Below are positions 31,555 through 40,781 of a DNA stretch of 50,681 nucleotides, in pieces. The stretch comes from RECO01 sp050485385. GTDB taxonomy: Bacteria; Pseudomonadota; Alphaproteobacteria; Geminicoccales; Geminicoccaceae. Under the pieces are notes generated by a model, which saw only the letters and a program-made list of their open reading frames with translations, was not told where the DNA came from and did not search any database. Numbering within the stretch: position 1 is the first letter of the stretch; every line of letters starts with the position of its first letter. The position numbers and the translations under genes are program-made. Where the stretch lies: positions 1-50,681 of the forward strand of contig JBJHBG010000019.1 of NCBI GenBank assembly GCA_050485385.1, read 5' to 3'.

Positions 31555-32433
31555 ATGGAACCGTTGTCCGCACCCAGTTTTCAAGAGTTGATCCTGCGCC
31601 TGCAGCGCTTTTGGGCGGAGCAGGGCTGCGTCGTCCTGCAACCCTACGACGTCGAGGTCGGTGCCGGCACGTTCCACCCGGCGACGACGCTCCGTGCGCT
31701 GGGCCCCGAACCCTGGAAGGCCGCGTACGTGCAGCCATCCAGGCGGCCGACCGACGGTCGCTACGGCGAGAACCCCAACCGCCTCCAGCACTACTACCAG
31801 TTCCAGGTGCTGCTGAAGCCGGCGCCCACCAACCTCCAGGACCTCTACCTGGAGAGCCTCTACGCGCTCGGTATCGACCCCAGCCTGCACGACCTCCGTT
31901 TCGTGGAGGACGACTGGGAGAGCCCGACGCTGGGTGCTTGGGGGCTCGGCTGGGAAGTCTGGTGCGACGGCATGGAGGTCTCGCAGTTCACCTACTTCCA
32001 GCAGGTCGGCGGCATCGACTGCCAGCCGGTGTCGGGCGAGTTGACCTACGGCCTCGAGCGGCTCGTGATGTATGTGCAGGGTGTCGAGAACGTCTACGAC
32101 ATCGACTTCAACGGCCAGGGCGCCACCTACGGCGACGTCTTCCTCCAAGCCGAGCGCGAACACTCCGCCTACAACTTCGAGATCGCCGACATCGACCGCC
32201 TGCACCGGCATTTCGAGGACGCCGAGACCGAATGCCGCCGCATTCTGGAGCGCCGCTTGGCACTGCCCGCCTACGACCAGTGCTTGAAGGCGAGCCACCT
32301 GTTCAACCTGCTGGACGCACGCGGGGCCATCGGCGTGAGCGAGCGGGCCGGCTACATCGCCCGCGTGCGGGCACTCGCCAAAGCCTGCTGCGAGGCGTGG
32401 CTCCGGAGCCGCAGCGCGGCCGAGGTCCGCTGA
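31555..32433 (+). CDS. glyQ: Glycyl-tRNA synthetase alpha subunit
   Basis: The catalytic subunit of the bacterial alpha2-beta2 glycyl-tRNA synthetase. It is 292 residues long. It begins PSFQELILRLQRFWAEQGCV and has the conserved VGAGTFHPATTLRALGPEPW near residue 39, YVQPSRRPTDGRYGENPNRL near 60 and EVSQFTYFQQVGGIDCQPVS near 142. Its TGA overlaps the glyS ATG (TGATG), so subunits are made together. The heterotetrameric form is standard for alphaproteobacteria. Confidence 0.97.
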   Translation: MEPLSAPSFQELILRLQRFWAEQGCVVLQPYDVEVGAGTFHPATTLRALGPEPWKAAYVQPSRRPTDGRYGENPNRLQHYYQFQVLLKPAPTNLQDLYLESLYALGIDPSLHDLRFVEDDWESPTLGAWGLGWEVWCDGMEVSQFTYFQQVGGIDCQPVSGELTYGLERLVMYVQGVENVYDIDFNGQGATYGDVFLQAEREHSAYNFEIADIDRLHRHFEDAETECRRILERRLALPAYDQCLKASHLFNLLDARGAIGVSERAGYIARVRALAKACCEAWLRSRSAAEVR

Positions 32434-34550
32434 TGGCCGAACTCCTTCTGGAACTCGTGTCGGAGGAGATCCCGGCGCGCATGCAAGGGCCGGCGGCGAC
32501 GGTGCTGCGCGAACGGCTCTTGGCGGCCCTCGGCGGGCGAGGGATCGAAACGACAACGCTCGAAGCCTCCAGTTTTGCCACGCCGCGCCGCGTCGGCCTC
32601 GTCGTCGCGGGGCTGCCGGCGCGCGAGCCCGAGCACGAGGTGCGCCGGCGCGGCCCCCGCGTCGATGCGCCGGAGGCGGCACAGTCCGGCTTCCGCCGCT
32701 CGCTCGAAGGGCTCGAGGTGCGGCTCGAGCAGGTCACGGAGAAGAAGGGGACGTTCTGGCTCGCCGTGGTCGCCGAAGGCGGAGCCCCCATCGGCGAGGT
32801 GGTCCGGACGATCCTGGACGACCTCCTAGCGCACTTTCCTTGGCCCAAGTCGATGCGCTGGGGAACGGGCGAGGCGCGATGGGTCCGGCCATTACAGCGC
32901 ATCCTCTGCCTCGTCGACGGCACCGTCGTGCCGGTGCGCTTCGCCGGTCTGGAGGCGGGCAACGTTACCGTCGGCCACCGCTTCATGGCCCACGCCGCCT
33001 TTGCCGTGCGCGATGCCGGCGAGCACCGAGCGCGGCTCCGCGACGCGCGCGTTCTCGTCGATCCGGCCGAACGGCGCCGGGTGATCGTCGAGGCGGCGGC
33101 CGCCCTCGCCGCCGCCGAGGGCCTGCGGCCGGTCGCGGATGCGGGCCTGGTCGAGGAGCTGGTCGGCCTTGCCGAATGGCCGGTGCCACTCCTGGGTCGG
33201 ATCGACGACGCCTTCATGGGCCTGCCGCCCGAGGTGCTGACCACCTCGATGCGCACCCACCAGAAATACCTGGCGCTGGTCGACGGCGAGGGGCGGTTGG
33301 CCCCCCGCTTCGTCGTCGTCGCCAATCTGGAGGCCACGGACGGCGGGGCCGCCATCGTCGCCGGCAACGAGCGCGTCCTGCGCGCCCGCCTCTGGGACGC
33401 GCGCTACTTCTGGGACCTCGACCGCCGCCAAGGGCTGAACGGCCGGGAAGCAGCACTCGACCGCATGGTATTCCACGCGCGCCTCGGCTCGATGGCCGAG
33501 AAGGCGATACGGCTGGAGCGGCTGGCCGGCTGGCTCGCCGACCGGCTCGCCTTGGGCGATCCCCAACTCGCGACGCGGGCCGGCCGCCTCGCCAAGGCGG
33601 ACCTCGTCACGGCGATGGTCGGCGAGTTCCCCGAGTTGCAAGGCGTCATGGGCGCCTACTACGCGGTCGACCAGGGCGAGGACGCGGCCGTTGCCGCCGC
33701 CATCGGCGGGCACTACGCACCGCAGGGGCCAGGCGACGCCTGCCCCACGGCACCCACCACCGTCGCCGTGGCGCTTGCCGACAAGCTCGATTCGCTGGTG
33801 GGATTCTTCGCCGCCGGCGAGCGGGCGACGGGCTCCAAGGATCCGCTGGGTCTGCGCCGCCTGGCCCTCGGCGTGCTGCGGCTCGTGTTCGAGAACGAGT
33901 TGCGCCTGCCGTTGCGCGAAGCGTTCGATCTCGCCTACGAGTCATATCTCGAAACCAAACCTTCGGGCGTGGACGCGCGGTTTGCGGGCGTCACTCGGGA
34001 GTCCGTCCGCAACGACCTGCTCGGGTTCGTCGCCGACCGGCTGAAGGTCCATCTGCGCGACGAGGGCCTGGGTGCGGACCTCATCGCCGCCGTCTTCGCC
34101 GCCGGTGACGACGACGACGTGGTACGGCTGCGGGCCAGGGCGCGCGCATTGGCCGCGTTCCTTGCCACCAGCGATGGCGCCAACCTGCTTGCGGCCTATC
34201 GACGCGCCGCCAATATCGTGCGCATCGAGGCGAGGAAGGACGGGGCACCGGTCGCCGGCGCCGTCGATGCGGCCCGGTTGGTGGATGCGGCGGAAATCGC
34301 CCTCGCCGAGCGGCTGGACGCGGCGGCGACGGCAGTGGACACGGCACTCGGCGACGAGCGCTACGAGGAGGCGATGGCTGCACTCGCCAGCCTGCGGTCT
34401 CCGGTCGACCGCTTCTTCGACGAGGTGCTCGTCAACGCCGAGGACGGCGATCTCCGCGCGAACCGGCTGCACCTGTTGGCGCGGCTCGGCGGGCTGTTGG
34501 ACGGCGTGGCGGTGCTGGAGCGCTTGGACGAGCCGCGTTCCGCGGCCTGA
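32433..34550 (+). CDS. glyS: Glycyl-tRNA synthetase beta subunit
   Basis: The tRNA-binding beta subunit that completes GlyRS. The ATG at 32433 gives 705 residues starting MAELLLELVSEEIPARMQGP. Conserved blocks are SSFATPRRVGLVVAGLPARE near residue 47, WPKSMRWGTGEARWVRPLQR near 137, TTSMRTHQKYLALVDGEGRL near 269, MVFHARLGSMAEKAIRLERL near 345 and ADKLDSLVGFFAAGERATGS with KDPLGLRR near 450. A C-terminal DALR-like anticodon-binding region ends the protein. The unusual acidic run GDDDDVV near 553 is within a normally variable loop. The larger frame upstream of the ATG overlaps glyQ and is discarded. Confidence 0.97.
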   Translation: MAELLLELVSEEIPARMQGPAATVLRERLLAALGGRGIETTTLEASSFATPRRVGLVVAGLPAREPEHEVRRRGPRVDAPEAAQSGFRRSLEGLEVRLEQVTEKKGTFWLAVVAEGGAPIGEVVRTILDDLLAHFPWPKSMRWGTGEARWVRPLQRILCLVDGTVVPVRFAGLEAGNVTVGHRFMAHAAFAVRDAGEHRARLRDARVLVDPAERRRVIVEAAAALAAAEGLRPVADAGLVEELVGLAEWPVPLLGRIDDAFMGLPPEVLTTSMRTHQKYLALVDGEGRLAPRFVVVANLEATDGGAAIVAGNERVLRARLWDARYFWDLDRRQGLNGREAALDRMVFHARLGSMAEKAIRLERLAGWLADRLALGDPQLATRAGRLAKADLVTAMVGEFPELQGVMGAYYAVDQGEDAAVAAAIGGHYAPQGPGDACPTAPTTVAVALADKLDSLVGFFAAGERATGSKDPLGLRRLALGVLRLVFENELRLPLREAFDLAYESYLETKPSGVDARFAGVTRESVRNDLLGFVADRLKVHLRDEGLGADLIAAVFAAGDDDDVVRLRARARALAAFLATSDGANLLAAYRRAANIVRIEARKDGAPVAGAVDAARLVDAAEIALAERLDAAATAVDTALGDERYEEAMAALASLRSPVDRFFDEVLVNAEDGDLRANRLHLLARLGGLLDGVAVLERLDEPRSAA

Positions 34551-34563
34551 GGAGGAACGGCGA

Positions 34564-37242
34564 ATGGCGCAGTGGGTCTATCGGTTCGGTGACGGCACCG
34601 CCGAAGGCAAGGCGAGCATGCGCACGCTCCTCGGCGGCAAGGGTGCCAACCTTGCCGAGATGGCGAGCCTGGGCCTGCCGGTGCCGCCGGGCTTCACCAT
34701 CACGACCGAGGTGTGCACCTATTACTACGCCAACGACAAGACCTACCCGCCGGACCTGAAGGCGCAGGTGGAAGCGGCGCTCGGCGCGGTCGCAAGCTCG
34801 CTCGGCTCGCGCTTCGGCGATCCGGCCAACCCCCTCTTGGTCTCGGTCCGCTCCGGCGCGCCCCTGTCGATGCCGGGGATGATGGACACCGTCTTGAACC
34901 TCGGCCTCAACGACCGGACGGTCGAGGGCTTGGCCGACCGTGCCGACGACGCGCGCTTCGCCTACGACAGCTACCGCCGCTTCCTCCAGATGTACGGCGA
35001 CGTGGTGCTCGGTGTCGACCACCACCTGTTCGAGGACGCGCTGGAGGCGGCGAAGGGCAAGATCGGCTTCCTGGATGATGCGGAACTCGGCGTCGACGCG
35101 CTGCGCACACTGGTCGGAACCTACAAGTCGATCGTCGAGACCCACACCGGCAAGCCCTTTCCCGAAGACCCGATGGAGCAGCTCTGGGGCGCGATCGGGG
35201 CGGTGTTCGGCTCGTGGATGACGCCGCGAGCGGTGACCTACCGCCGCCTGCACGACATCCCCTCGGCGATGGGCACCGCCGTCAACGTGCAGGCGATGGT
35301 GTTCGGCAACATGGGCATGACCTCGGCGACGGGCGTCACCTTCACGCGCAATCCCTCGACCGGCGAGCGCGCCTATTACGGCGAGTACCTGGTCAACGCT
35401 CAGGGCGAGGACGTGGTGGCCGGCATCCGCACGCCGCAACCCCTGACCAAATCGATGGCCGCCGCCGGCAACATGGAAGGCAAGGCGCTCGAGGAAGTGA
35501 TGCCCGAGGCCTTCGCCGAGTTGGTCGGCGTGTTCGACCGGCTGGAGCGCCACTACAAGGACATGCAGGACATCGAGTTCACGGTTGAGCGCAAGAAGCT
35601 CTTCATCCTGCAGACCCGCAGCGGCAAGCGGACGGCACCGGCGGCCCTCAAGATCGCCGTCTCCATGGTGGAGGAAGGGCTGTTGACGCCCGAGGAGGCC
35701 ATCGCCCGCGTGCAGCCGTCGTCGCTCGACCAGCTCCTGCATCCGCGCCTCGACCCGAAGGCGCCGCGCGAGGTGGTGACCCGCGGCCTGCCCGCCTCGC
35801 CGGGTGCGGTCTCCGGCAAGGTCGTGTTCGATGCCGACACCGCCGAGCGCCGCGCCGCCGCGGGCGAGGCCGTCATCCTGGTGCGGACCGAGACCTCGCC
35901 CGACGACATCCACGGCATGCACGCCGCCAAGGGCATCCTGACCTCCAGGGGCGGCATGACCAGCCACGCCGCGGTGGTGGCACGTGGCATGGGCAAGCCC
36001 TGCGTCTGCGGTGCCGGCGATCTCGAGGTGCGGGTGCGGGAAAAGCTCTGCCGCGTCGGCTCCACCGAGATCGCCGAGAACGACGTCCTCACCATCGACG
36101 GTGGTGACGGCACGGTGATGCTCGGCCTCGTGCCGACCATCGATCCGGAGATGAGCGGCGACTTCGCCAAGCTCATGAAGTGGGCCGACTCGTTCCGGCG
36201 CCTGCGCGTGCGCACCAACGCCGAGACGCCCGTGGACGTGCGCACAGCACTCCGCTTCGGCGCCGAGGGCATCGGTCTTTGCCGCACCGAACACATGTTC
36301 TTCGAGGAGAGCCGCATCCTCGCCATGCGGGAGATGATCCTCGCGTCCGACGCCGAGGGGCGGCGCGCGGCGCTCGCCAAGATCCAGCCGATGCAACAGG
36401 GCGATTTCGTCGAGCTGTTCGAGATCATGCGCGGCCTGCCCGTCACCATCCGTCTGCTGGACCCGCCCCTGCACGAGTTCCTGCCGCACGACGACGAGGA
36501 GTTGCAGCGGGTTGCGGATGCTACGGGCGCGCCGTTGGCGCGCGTGCGCCGCCGTGCCAGCGAGTTGCGCGAGGCCAATCCGATGCTGGGTCTGAGGGGC
36601 AGCCGGGTCGCCATTCTGTTTCCCGAGGTCTACGAGATGCAGGCCCGCGCCATTTTCCAGGCGGCGCACGAGGTGCAGGAGCGGACCGGCGACACGGTGG
36701 TGCCCGAGGTAATGGTGCCCTTGATCTCCAGCGCCCGCGAGTTCGAGCTGTTGAAGAAGCGCATCGACACCGTGGCCACGGCCGTCGCCAAGGAGCGGGG
36801 CAAGGCCCTGGACTACTCGGTCGGCACCATGATCGAGGTGCCGCGTGCGGCGCTGCGGGCCGAGGCCATCGCCAAGCACGCCGCCTTCTTCAGCTTCGGT
36901 ACCAACGACCTGACGCAGATGACGCTCGGGCTCTCGCGCGACGACAGCGGCCGCTTCATGGACGCCTATCTGCGCGAAGAGATCTTCGCCGCCGATCCCT
37001 TCCAGTCGCTCGACGTCACGGGTGTCGGCCGATTGATCGAGATCGCCCGCGACGGCGGCAGGGCGGCACGGCCGGACCTCAAGATCGGCATCTGCGGCGA
37101 GCACGGCGGCGATCCCGCCTCCATCATGTTCTGCGAGAAGGCCGGCCTCGACTACGTCTCCTGCTCGCCCTACCGGGTGCCCATCGCCCGTCTCGCCGCC
37201 GCCCAGGCCGCCTTGCGGGAGGCGGGCGACAGGGACGCATGA
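34564..37242 (+). CDS. ppdK: Pyruvate, phosphate dikinase
   Basis: Interconverts pyruvate + ATP + Pi and PEP + AMP + PPi, a reversible glycolysis/gluconeogenesis link. The ATG at 34564 follows GAGGA and gives 892 residues, full length. It begins WVYRFGDGTAEGKASMRTLL then GGKGANLAEMASLGLPVPPG. The phosphorylated-His loop is LTSRGGMTSHAAVVARGMGK near residue 460. The C-terminal PEP barrel has FGAEGIGLCRTEHMFFEE near 565, NPMLGLRGSRVAILFPEVYE near 672, FSFGTNDLTQMTLGLSRDDS near 775 and the catalytic Cys in GICGEHGGDPAS near 835. It lies 13 bases after glyS and overlaps meaB, so the three may be co-transcribed. Confidence 0.97.
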   Translation: MAQWVYRFGDGTAEGKASMRTLLGGKGANLAEMASLGLPVPPGFTITTEVCTYYYANDKTYPPDLKAQVEAALGAVASSLGSRFGDPANPLLVSVRSGAPLSMPGMMDTVLNLGLNDRTVEGLADRADDARFAYDSYRRFLQMYGDVVLGVDHHLFEDALEAAKGKIGFLDDAELGVDALRTLVGTYKSIVETHTGKPFPEDPMEQLWGAIGAVFGSWMTPRAVTYRRLHDIPSAMGTAVNVQAMVFGNMGMTSATGVTFTRNPSTGERAYYGEYLVNAQGEDVVAGIRTPQPLTKSMAAAGNMEGKALEEVMPEAFAELVGVFDRLERHYKDMQDIEFTVERKKLFILQTRSGKRTAPAALKIAVSMVEEGLLTPEEAIARVQPSSLDQLLHPRLDPKAPREVVTRGLPASPGAVSGKVVFDADTAERRAAAGEAVILVRTETSPDDIHGMHAAKGILTSRGGMTSHAAVVARGMGKPCVCGAGDLEVRVREKLCRVGSTEIAENDVLTIDGGDGTVMLGLVPTIDPEMSGDFAKLMKWADSFRRLRVRTNAETPVDVRTALRFGAEGIGLCRTEHMFFEESRILAMREMILASDAEGRRAALAKIQPMQQGDFVELFEIMRGLPVTIRLLDPPLHEFLPHDDEELQRVADATGAPLARVRRRASELREANPMLGLRGSRVAILFPEVYEMQARAIFQAAHEVQERTGDTVVPEVMVPLISSAREFELLKKRIDTVATAVAKERGKALDYSVGTMIEVPRAALRAEAIAKHAAFFSFGTNDLTQMTLGLSRDDSGRFMDAYLREEIFAADPFQSLDVTGVGRLIEIARDGGRAARPDLKIGICGEHGGDPASIMFCEKAGLDYVSCSPYRVPIARLAAAQAALREAGDRDA

Positions 37243-38207
37243 GCGCGCTGGCGGCGCTGCGCGGCGGCGGTAAGGCGGCGCTTGCCCGCGCCCTCGCCCG
37301 CATCGAGGCGACGGGCGACGACGGCGCCGTGCTCGACCTGCTGGACGAGGCCTTCGCCGATGCAAGGGCGCACGTCGTCGGCATCACCGGGCCGCCCGGT
37401 GTGGGCAAATCGACGCTCGTCTCGGCGCTCATCAGGTGCTTTCGCGGGCGCGGGCTGACCGTGGGCGTGGTCGCGGTGGACCCGTCGTCGAAGCGGCGCG
37501 GCGGCGCCCTGCTCGGCGACCGGACCCGCTTCGACCTCGACCCGGACGACCGTAACGTCTTCGTCCGCTCGATGGCGGCGCGCGACGAACTCGGCGGGCT
37601 CGCCGCGCTCACGATGCCGACGGTGGTCCTGATGCGTGCCCTGTTCGACCGGGTGATCGTCGAGACCGTGGGCGTGGGGCAGTCCGAGACCGCCATCGGC
37701 GACGTAGCCGACACCGTGGTCTTCGCCGTGCAGCCGGCCTCGGGCGACAGCCTCCAGTTCATGAAGGCTGGTATCGTCGAGATCCCCAACGTTGCCGTCG
37801 TCACCAAGGGCGACCTCGGCGCTCACGCCGAGCGCGCTGCCCGTGAGTTGAAGGCCGCGCTCGATCTCGTGGCCGAAGGCGACGACGTGCCGATCCACAT
37901 CGTGAGGGCGGCAGAAGGCACGGGGATCGATGCGCTGGTCGCGGCGATCGAGACGCACGCGGCGAGGCTCGGCGGACCGCGTGCGCTTGCCGAGCGCCGC
38001 GCCGAGCAGGCCGGTCTCTGGCTTCAGCGGCGCCTGCACGACGCGTTCGGCCGACGCGGCCTCGCCCGGGCGCGACACGAGATCGGCCTCGAGCCGGCGC
38101 CGCGGCGGCCTTTCTCGACCTACGCGGAGGTTTCCTCGGCCTTGGAGGCGAAGGAGAGGTCGACCCAGTCGGGCACCCAGGGCTCGACCACCGCATCACC
38201 TGCCTGA
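37239..38207 (+). CDS. meaB: MeaB/ArgK-type GTPase, methylmalonyl-CoA mutase chaperone
   Basis: A G3E-family GTPase that loads and protects the adenosylcobalamin of methylmalonyl-CoA mutase or related mutases. The ATG at 37239 overlaps the ppdK stop (ATGA), giving 322 residues. Motifs are VVGITGPPGVGKSTLVSALI near residue 46, VVAVDPSSKRRGGALLGDRT near 76, VIVETVGVGQSETAIGDVAD near 137 and VVTKGDL near 185. The last ~30 residues (SSALEAKERSTQSGTQGSTT) are low-complexity and run over the 3' end of the convergent ygfZ gene by 88 bases, so the true end seems extended by loss of a stop. No mutase genes are in the window; the partner must be elsewhere. Confidence 0.92.
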   Translation: MSALAALRGGGKAALARALARIEATGDDGAVLDLLDEAFADARAHVVGITGPPGVGKSTLVSALIRCFRGRGLTVGVVAVDPSSKRRGGALLGDRTRFDLDPDDRNVFVRSMAARDELGGLAALTMPTVVLMRALFDRVIVETVGVGQSETAIGDVADTVVFAVQPASGDSLQFMKAGIVEIPNVAVVTKGDLGAHAERAARELKAALDLVAEGDDVPIHIVRAAEGTGIDALVAAIETHAARLGGPRALAERRAEQAGLWLQRRLHDAFGRRGLARARHEIGLEPAPRRPFSTYAEVSSALEAKERSTQSGTQGSTTASPA

Positions 38208-39007
38208 AGCCGGCGGCCGGCCTCCTGCGTCCGCTGCCAGCGGTCGAGACGAAGGAGCGCGAGGCCCCGCTCCCCCAGGACCGAGCGCAACGCGCCGACC
38301 TCGACATCGCCGTCGACGACGGGGGTACCGGGGGTCGCCGTACCCGCCAGCCGCACCGGCAACAGGCGCTTGCGCACGGTCGCACGGTAGCGCATGCGCG
38401 CCGTCAGTTCCTGGCCGACGAAGCACCCCTTGTCGAATGCCACTCCATTCAGCTCGACGAAGCCACTCTCCAACAGCAACGCCTTGTCCGGCTCCAGGTC
38501 GCGGCTGCCGTCCGGAATGCCGAGGCCGAGCCGATGCGCGTCGTACGCCTCGGCGGTCGTCGCCTCGCCCGCCTCCGCCAACACCGGAGCCACCGCTTCC
38601 AGCGCACCGATCACGCGCCAGCCGAGGGCGGGCAGGCGCGGATCGGCGATCAAGGCCACGTCGGGCGATGCCTCGGGCATGACGAGGTCGCCGCCGAATA
38701 CGGCGTGAACCGGCAAGTCCTCGCGCACGGCGAACTCGGCCTTGGCGCGCAATCGGTAGAGCAACAAGCGCCGTACGAGATCGGGCGCACGCGCCGCCTC
38801 GGCGTCCAGCCACAGACGGTCACCCCGATCCAGCATGACGAAGTCGAACAGGTACTTGCCCTGCGGCGTCAGCAGGGCGGCGTAGAGCGGCCGCTCCGGC
38901 GTGAGGTCGTCGAGGTCGTTGCTGACGAGCCCCTGAAGCAGCTTGCGCACCTCCGGCCCGCTCGCCTCCACCACCGCCCGATCGTCGAGCCTCGCCCAGG
39001 CTGCCAT
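38120..39007 (-). CDS. ygfZ: YgfZ-type folate-binding iron-sulfur maintenance protein
   Basis: A GcvT-like tetrahydrofolate-binding protein that helps repair or assemble Fe-S clusters in some enzymes, including MiaB-type methylthiotransferases. It has 295 residues. It begins MAAWARLDDRAVVEASGPEV with KLLQGLVSNDLDDL near residue 23, then AALLTPQGKYLFDFVMLDRG, and the signature FDKGCFVGQELTARMRYRAT near 192 with its conserved Cys. Its stop lies inside the 3' end of the convergent meaB gene. The HAD-type gene is 56 bases upstream on the same strand. Confidence 0.93.
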   Translation of the reverse strand: MAAWARLDDRAVVEASGPEVRKLLQGLVSNDLDDLTPERPLYAALLTPQGKYLFDFVMLDRGDRLWLDAEAARAPDLVRRLLLYRLRAKAEFAVREDLPVHAVFGGDLVMPEASPDVALIADPRLPALGWRVIGALEAVAPVLAEAGEATTAEAYDAHRLGLGIPDGSRDLEPDKALLLESGFVELNGVAFDKGCFVGQELTARMRYRATVRKRLLPVRLAGTATPGTPVVDGDVEVGALRSVLGERGLALLRLDRWQRTQEAGRRLQAGDAVVEPWVPDWVDLSFASKAEETSA

Positions 39008-39063
39008 TGCCGTCCTCCATCATGCCCCCCGCAGATAAGGGCAACGATGCTCGGGGCCAAGTC

Positions 39064-39759
39064 TCAGCCGAGACCGACCAGCGACGGCAGCGCGCCGAGG
39101 TCCGGGATCGTTCGTCGGGGACCGCCCGGTAGACGTTCCGCCGGCTGGTCCGTCCGGTTCACCCACACCGCAGGAAAACCGAAGGCGGCGGCGCCGTGCA
39201 CGTCCCAGCCGTTCGACGACAGAAAGCAGATGCGCTCGGCTGCCAGCCCCAGCCGGTCCACCGCCAGTCGGTAGACCACGGGCGTCGGCTTGAACGTGCC
39301 GACCGACTCGACGCTCAGCACGGCATCGAAGGCTCCTTCCAGGCCGGCATGGGCGACCGCCGCGTCGAGCATCGCCGGCGTGCCGTTGGAGAGAATGGCG
39401 AGCCGCCGCCCGTGGCGACGGAGCATCGCCAGCGTGGCCGGCACCTCCGGATAGGCGTCGAGTGTCAGATAGGCCTCGACGAGCCGGGCGCGCAACGGCG
39501 GATCGGTCACGCCGTGGTGCTCCATGGCGTGGTCGAGCGCGTCGCCCGTGATCGTCCAGAAATCCCGATGGACGCCCATGAGCGAGCGCAGCCAGGAGTA
39601 TTCGAGTTGCTTGCGCCGCCACAGCTCCGAAAGGGCGGGCTGGAGCTGGCCGAGCGCCGCACCCTCCCGCGCCACGGCACTGTGCACGTCGAACAGCGTC
39701 CCGTACGCATCGAACACGCACGCCTCGGTCGCCACCAGAACGTCGTCGGCCTCGTCCAT
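39064..39759 (-). CDS. HAD-family type II haloacid dehalogenase-like hydrolase
   Basis: A cytosolic hydrolase of the L-2-haloacid dehalogenase group. The ATG at 39759 follows GGAGGAC; the frame extends to 39852 without conserved sequence. It is 231 residues. Motif I is ACVFDAYGTLFDVHSAV, with Asp nucleophile near residue 15, followed by LWRRKQLEYSWLRSLMG typical of type II enzymes. Motif II is RLAILSNGTPAM near 120, motif III uses Lys in VGTFKPTPVVY near 152, and motif IV is CFLSSNGWDVHGAAAFGF near 172. The residues match true dehalogenases, but many relatives act on phosphoglycolate or other esters. Confidence 0.9.
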   Translation of the reverse strand: MDEADDVLVATEACVFDAYGTLFDVHSAVAREGAALGQLQPALSELWRRKQLEYSWLRSLMGVHRDFWTITGDALDHAMEHHGVTDPPLRARLVEAYLTLDAYPEVPATLAMLRRHGRRLAILSNGTPAMLDAAVAHAGLEGAFDAVLSVESVGTFKPTPVVYRLAVDRLGLAAERICFLSSNGWDVHGAAAFGFPAVWVNRTDQPAERLPGGPRRTIPDLGALPSLVGLG

Positions 39760-39872
39760 GCGTCCTCCTCCAAAGCTGCCCGCCGCGGGAGCCGAGCCTT
39801 GCGCCGTCGACTGTTGCCTCGCTTCCCTGCCACCGCCAAGCTGTCGGAGCAACGACGATGCGGGAGGCGCAC

Positions 39873-40781
39873 ATGGACGTGAACCGGGTGGCGGTGATCG
39901 GGCTCGGCTCGATGGGGCTCGGCATGGCGCGCGCGGCGCATGCGGCCGGGCTCGACGTGGTCGGCGCCGACATCGCCGCGGAGCGTCGAGACGCCCTCGT
40001 GGCCGCCGGCGGCAAGGCGGCGCAGACGGCCGCCGAGGCTGCGCATGGCGCCGGCATCGTCGTCGTCGTGGTGATCAACGCGGCACAGCTCGAAGCGGTG
40101 CTGTTCGACGGCGGCGTGGTCGAGGCCATGGCCGAGGGCGGCGTCGTCGTCGCCTCGCCGACCATCGCTCCCGACGTGGCCCGGGCCGTCGCCGCCAAGG
40201 TCGAGGCGGTGGGCCGACTCTACCTGGATGCTCCCATCAGCGGCGGACCGATCAAGGCGGGCACGGGCGAACTGACCGTCATGGCCGCCGGCAGCGACGC
40301 CGCCTTCGCCCGCGCCGAGCCGGCCCTGACGGCAATGGCTGCCACCGTGCATCGCATGGGCGACGCACCGGGCGCCGGCTCGGCGATGAAGCTCGTCAAC
40401 CAGTTGCTGGCCGGCGTCCACATCGCCGCGAGTTGCGAGGCGATGGCCCTGGCGCTGCGGCTCGGCCTCGATGCGAACCAAGTCTACGAGGTCATCAACA
40501 GCGCCGCCGGTGCGTCGTGGATGTGGACCAACCGCGTGCCGCACATCCTGGAAGGCGACTATCGGCCGGCCAGTGCCGTCGAGATCTTCACCAAGGACTT
40601 GGGCCTCGTCACCGACACGGGGCGCGGCTCGGCCCTCCCCACCCCACTCGCGGCCCAAGCGTTGCAGCTCTTCGTCATGACGGCGGCGATGGGCATGGGC
40701 CGCGACGACGATTCCTCCGTGGTCCGCCTCTACGCGCGGCTCGCCGGCCTCGACCTTCCCGGCGGCGGAGCCGGGCGATGA
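39873..40781 (+). CDS. ltnD: L-threonate/hydroxyacid dehydrogenase (LtnD-like)
   Basis: A beta-hydroxyacid dehydrogenase, NAD(P)-dependent, that oxidises L-threonate or a related acid sugar to the 2-oxo acid. I chose the ATG at 39873 because GGGAGGC precedes it; the ATG at 39858 has no ribosome site. The 302 residues begin MDVNRVAVIGLGSMGLGMAR, and contain YLDAPISGGPIKAGTGELTV near residue 117 and the catalytic Lys in GAGSAMKLVNQLLAGVH near 173. The NAD fold GLGSMG and the DAPISGGP motif define the family. It is tightly followed by otnK (overlap ATGA), and the pair is the known arrangement for tetronate catabolism. Confidence 0.87.
   Translation: MDVNRVAVIGLGSMGLGMARAAHAAGLDVVGADIAAERRDALVAAGGKAAQTAAEAAHGAGIVVVVVINAAQLEAVLFDGGVVEAMAEGGVVVASPTIAPDVARAVAAKVEAVGRLYLDAPISGGPIKAGTGELTVMAAGSDAAFARAEPALTAMAATVHRMGDAPGAGSAMKLVNQLLAGVHIAASCEAMALALRLGLDANQVYEVINSAAGASWMWTNRVPHILEGDYRPASAVEIFTKDLGLVTDTGRGSALPTPLAAQALQLFVMTAAMGMGRDDDSSVVRLYARLAGLDLPGGGAGR

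Noticed and set aside
34432..37365. 977-residue minus-strand frame opposite ppdK
   Set aside because: It is only the antisense of ppdK and shows no domains; such long shadows are common in GC-rich genes.
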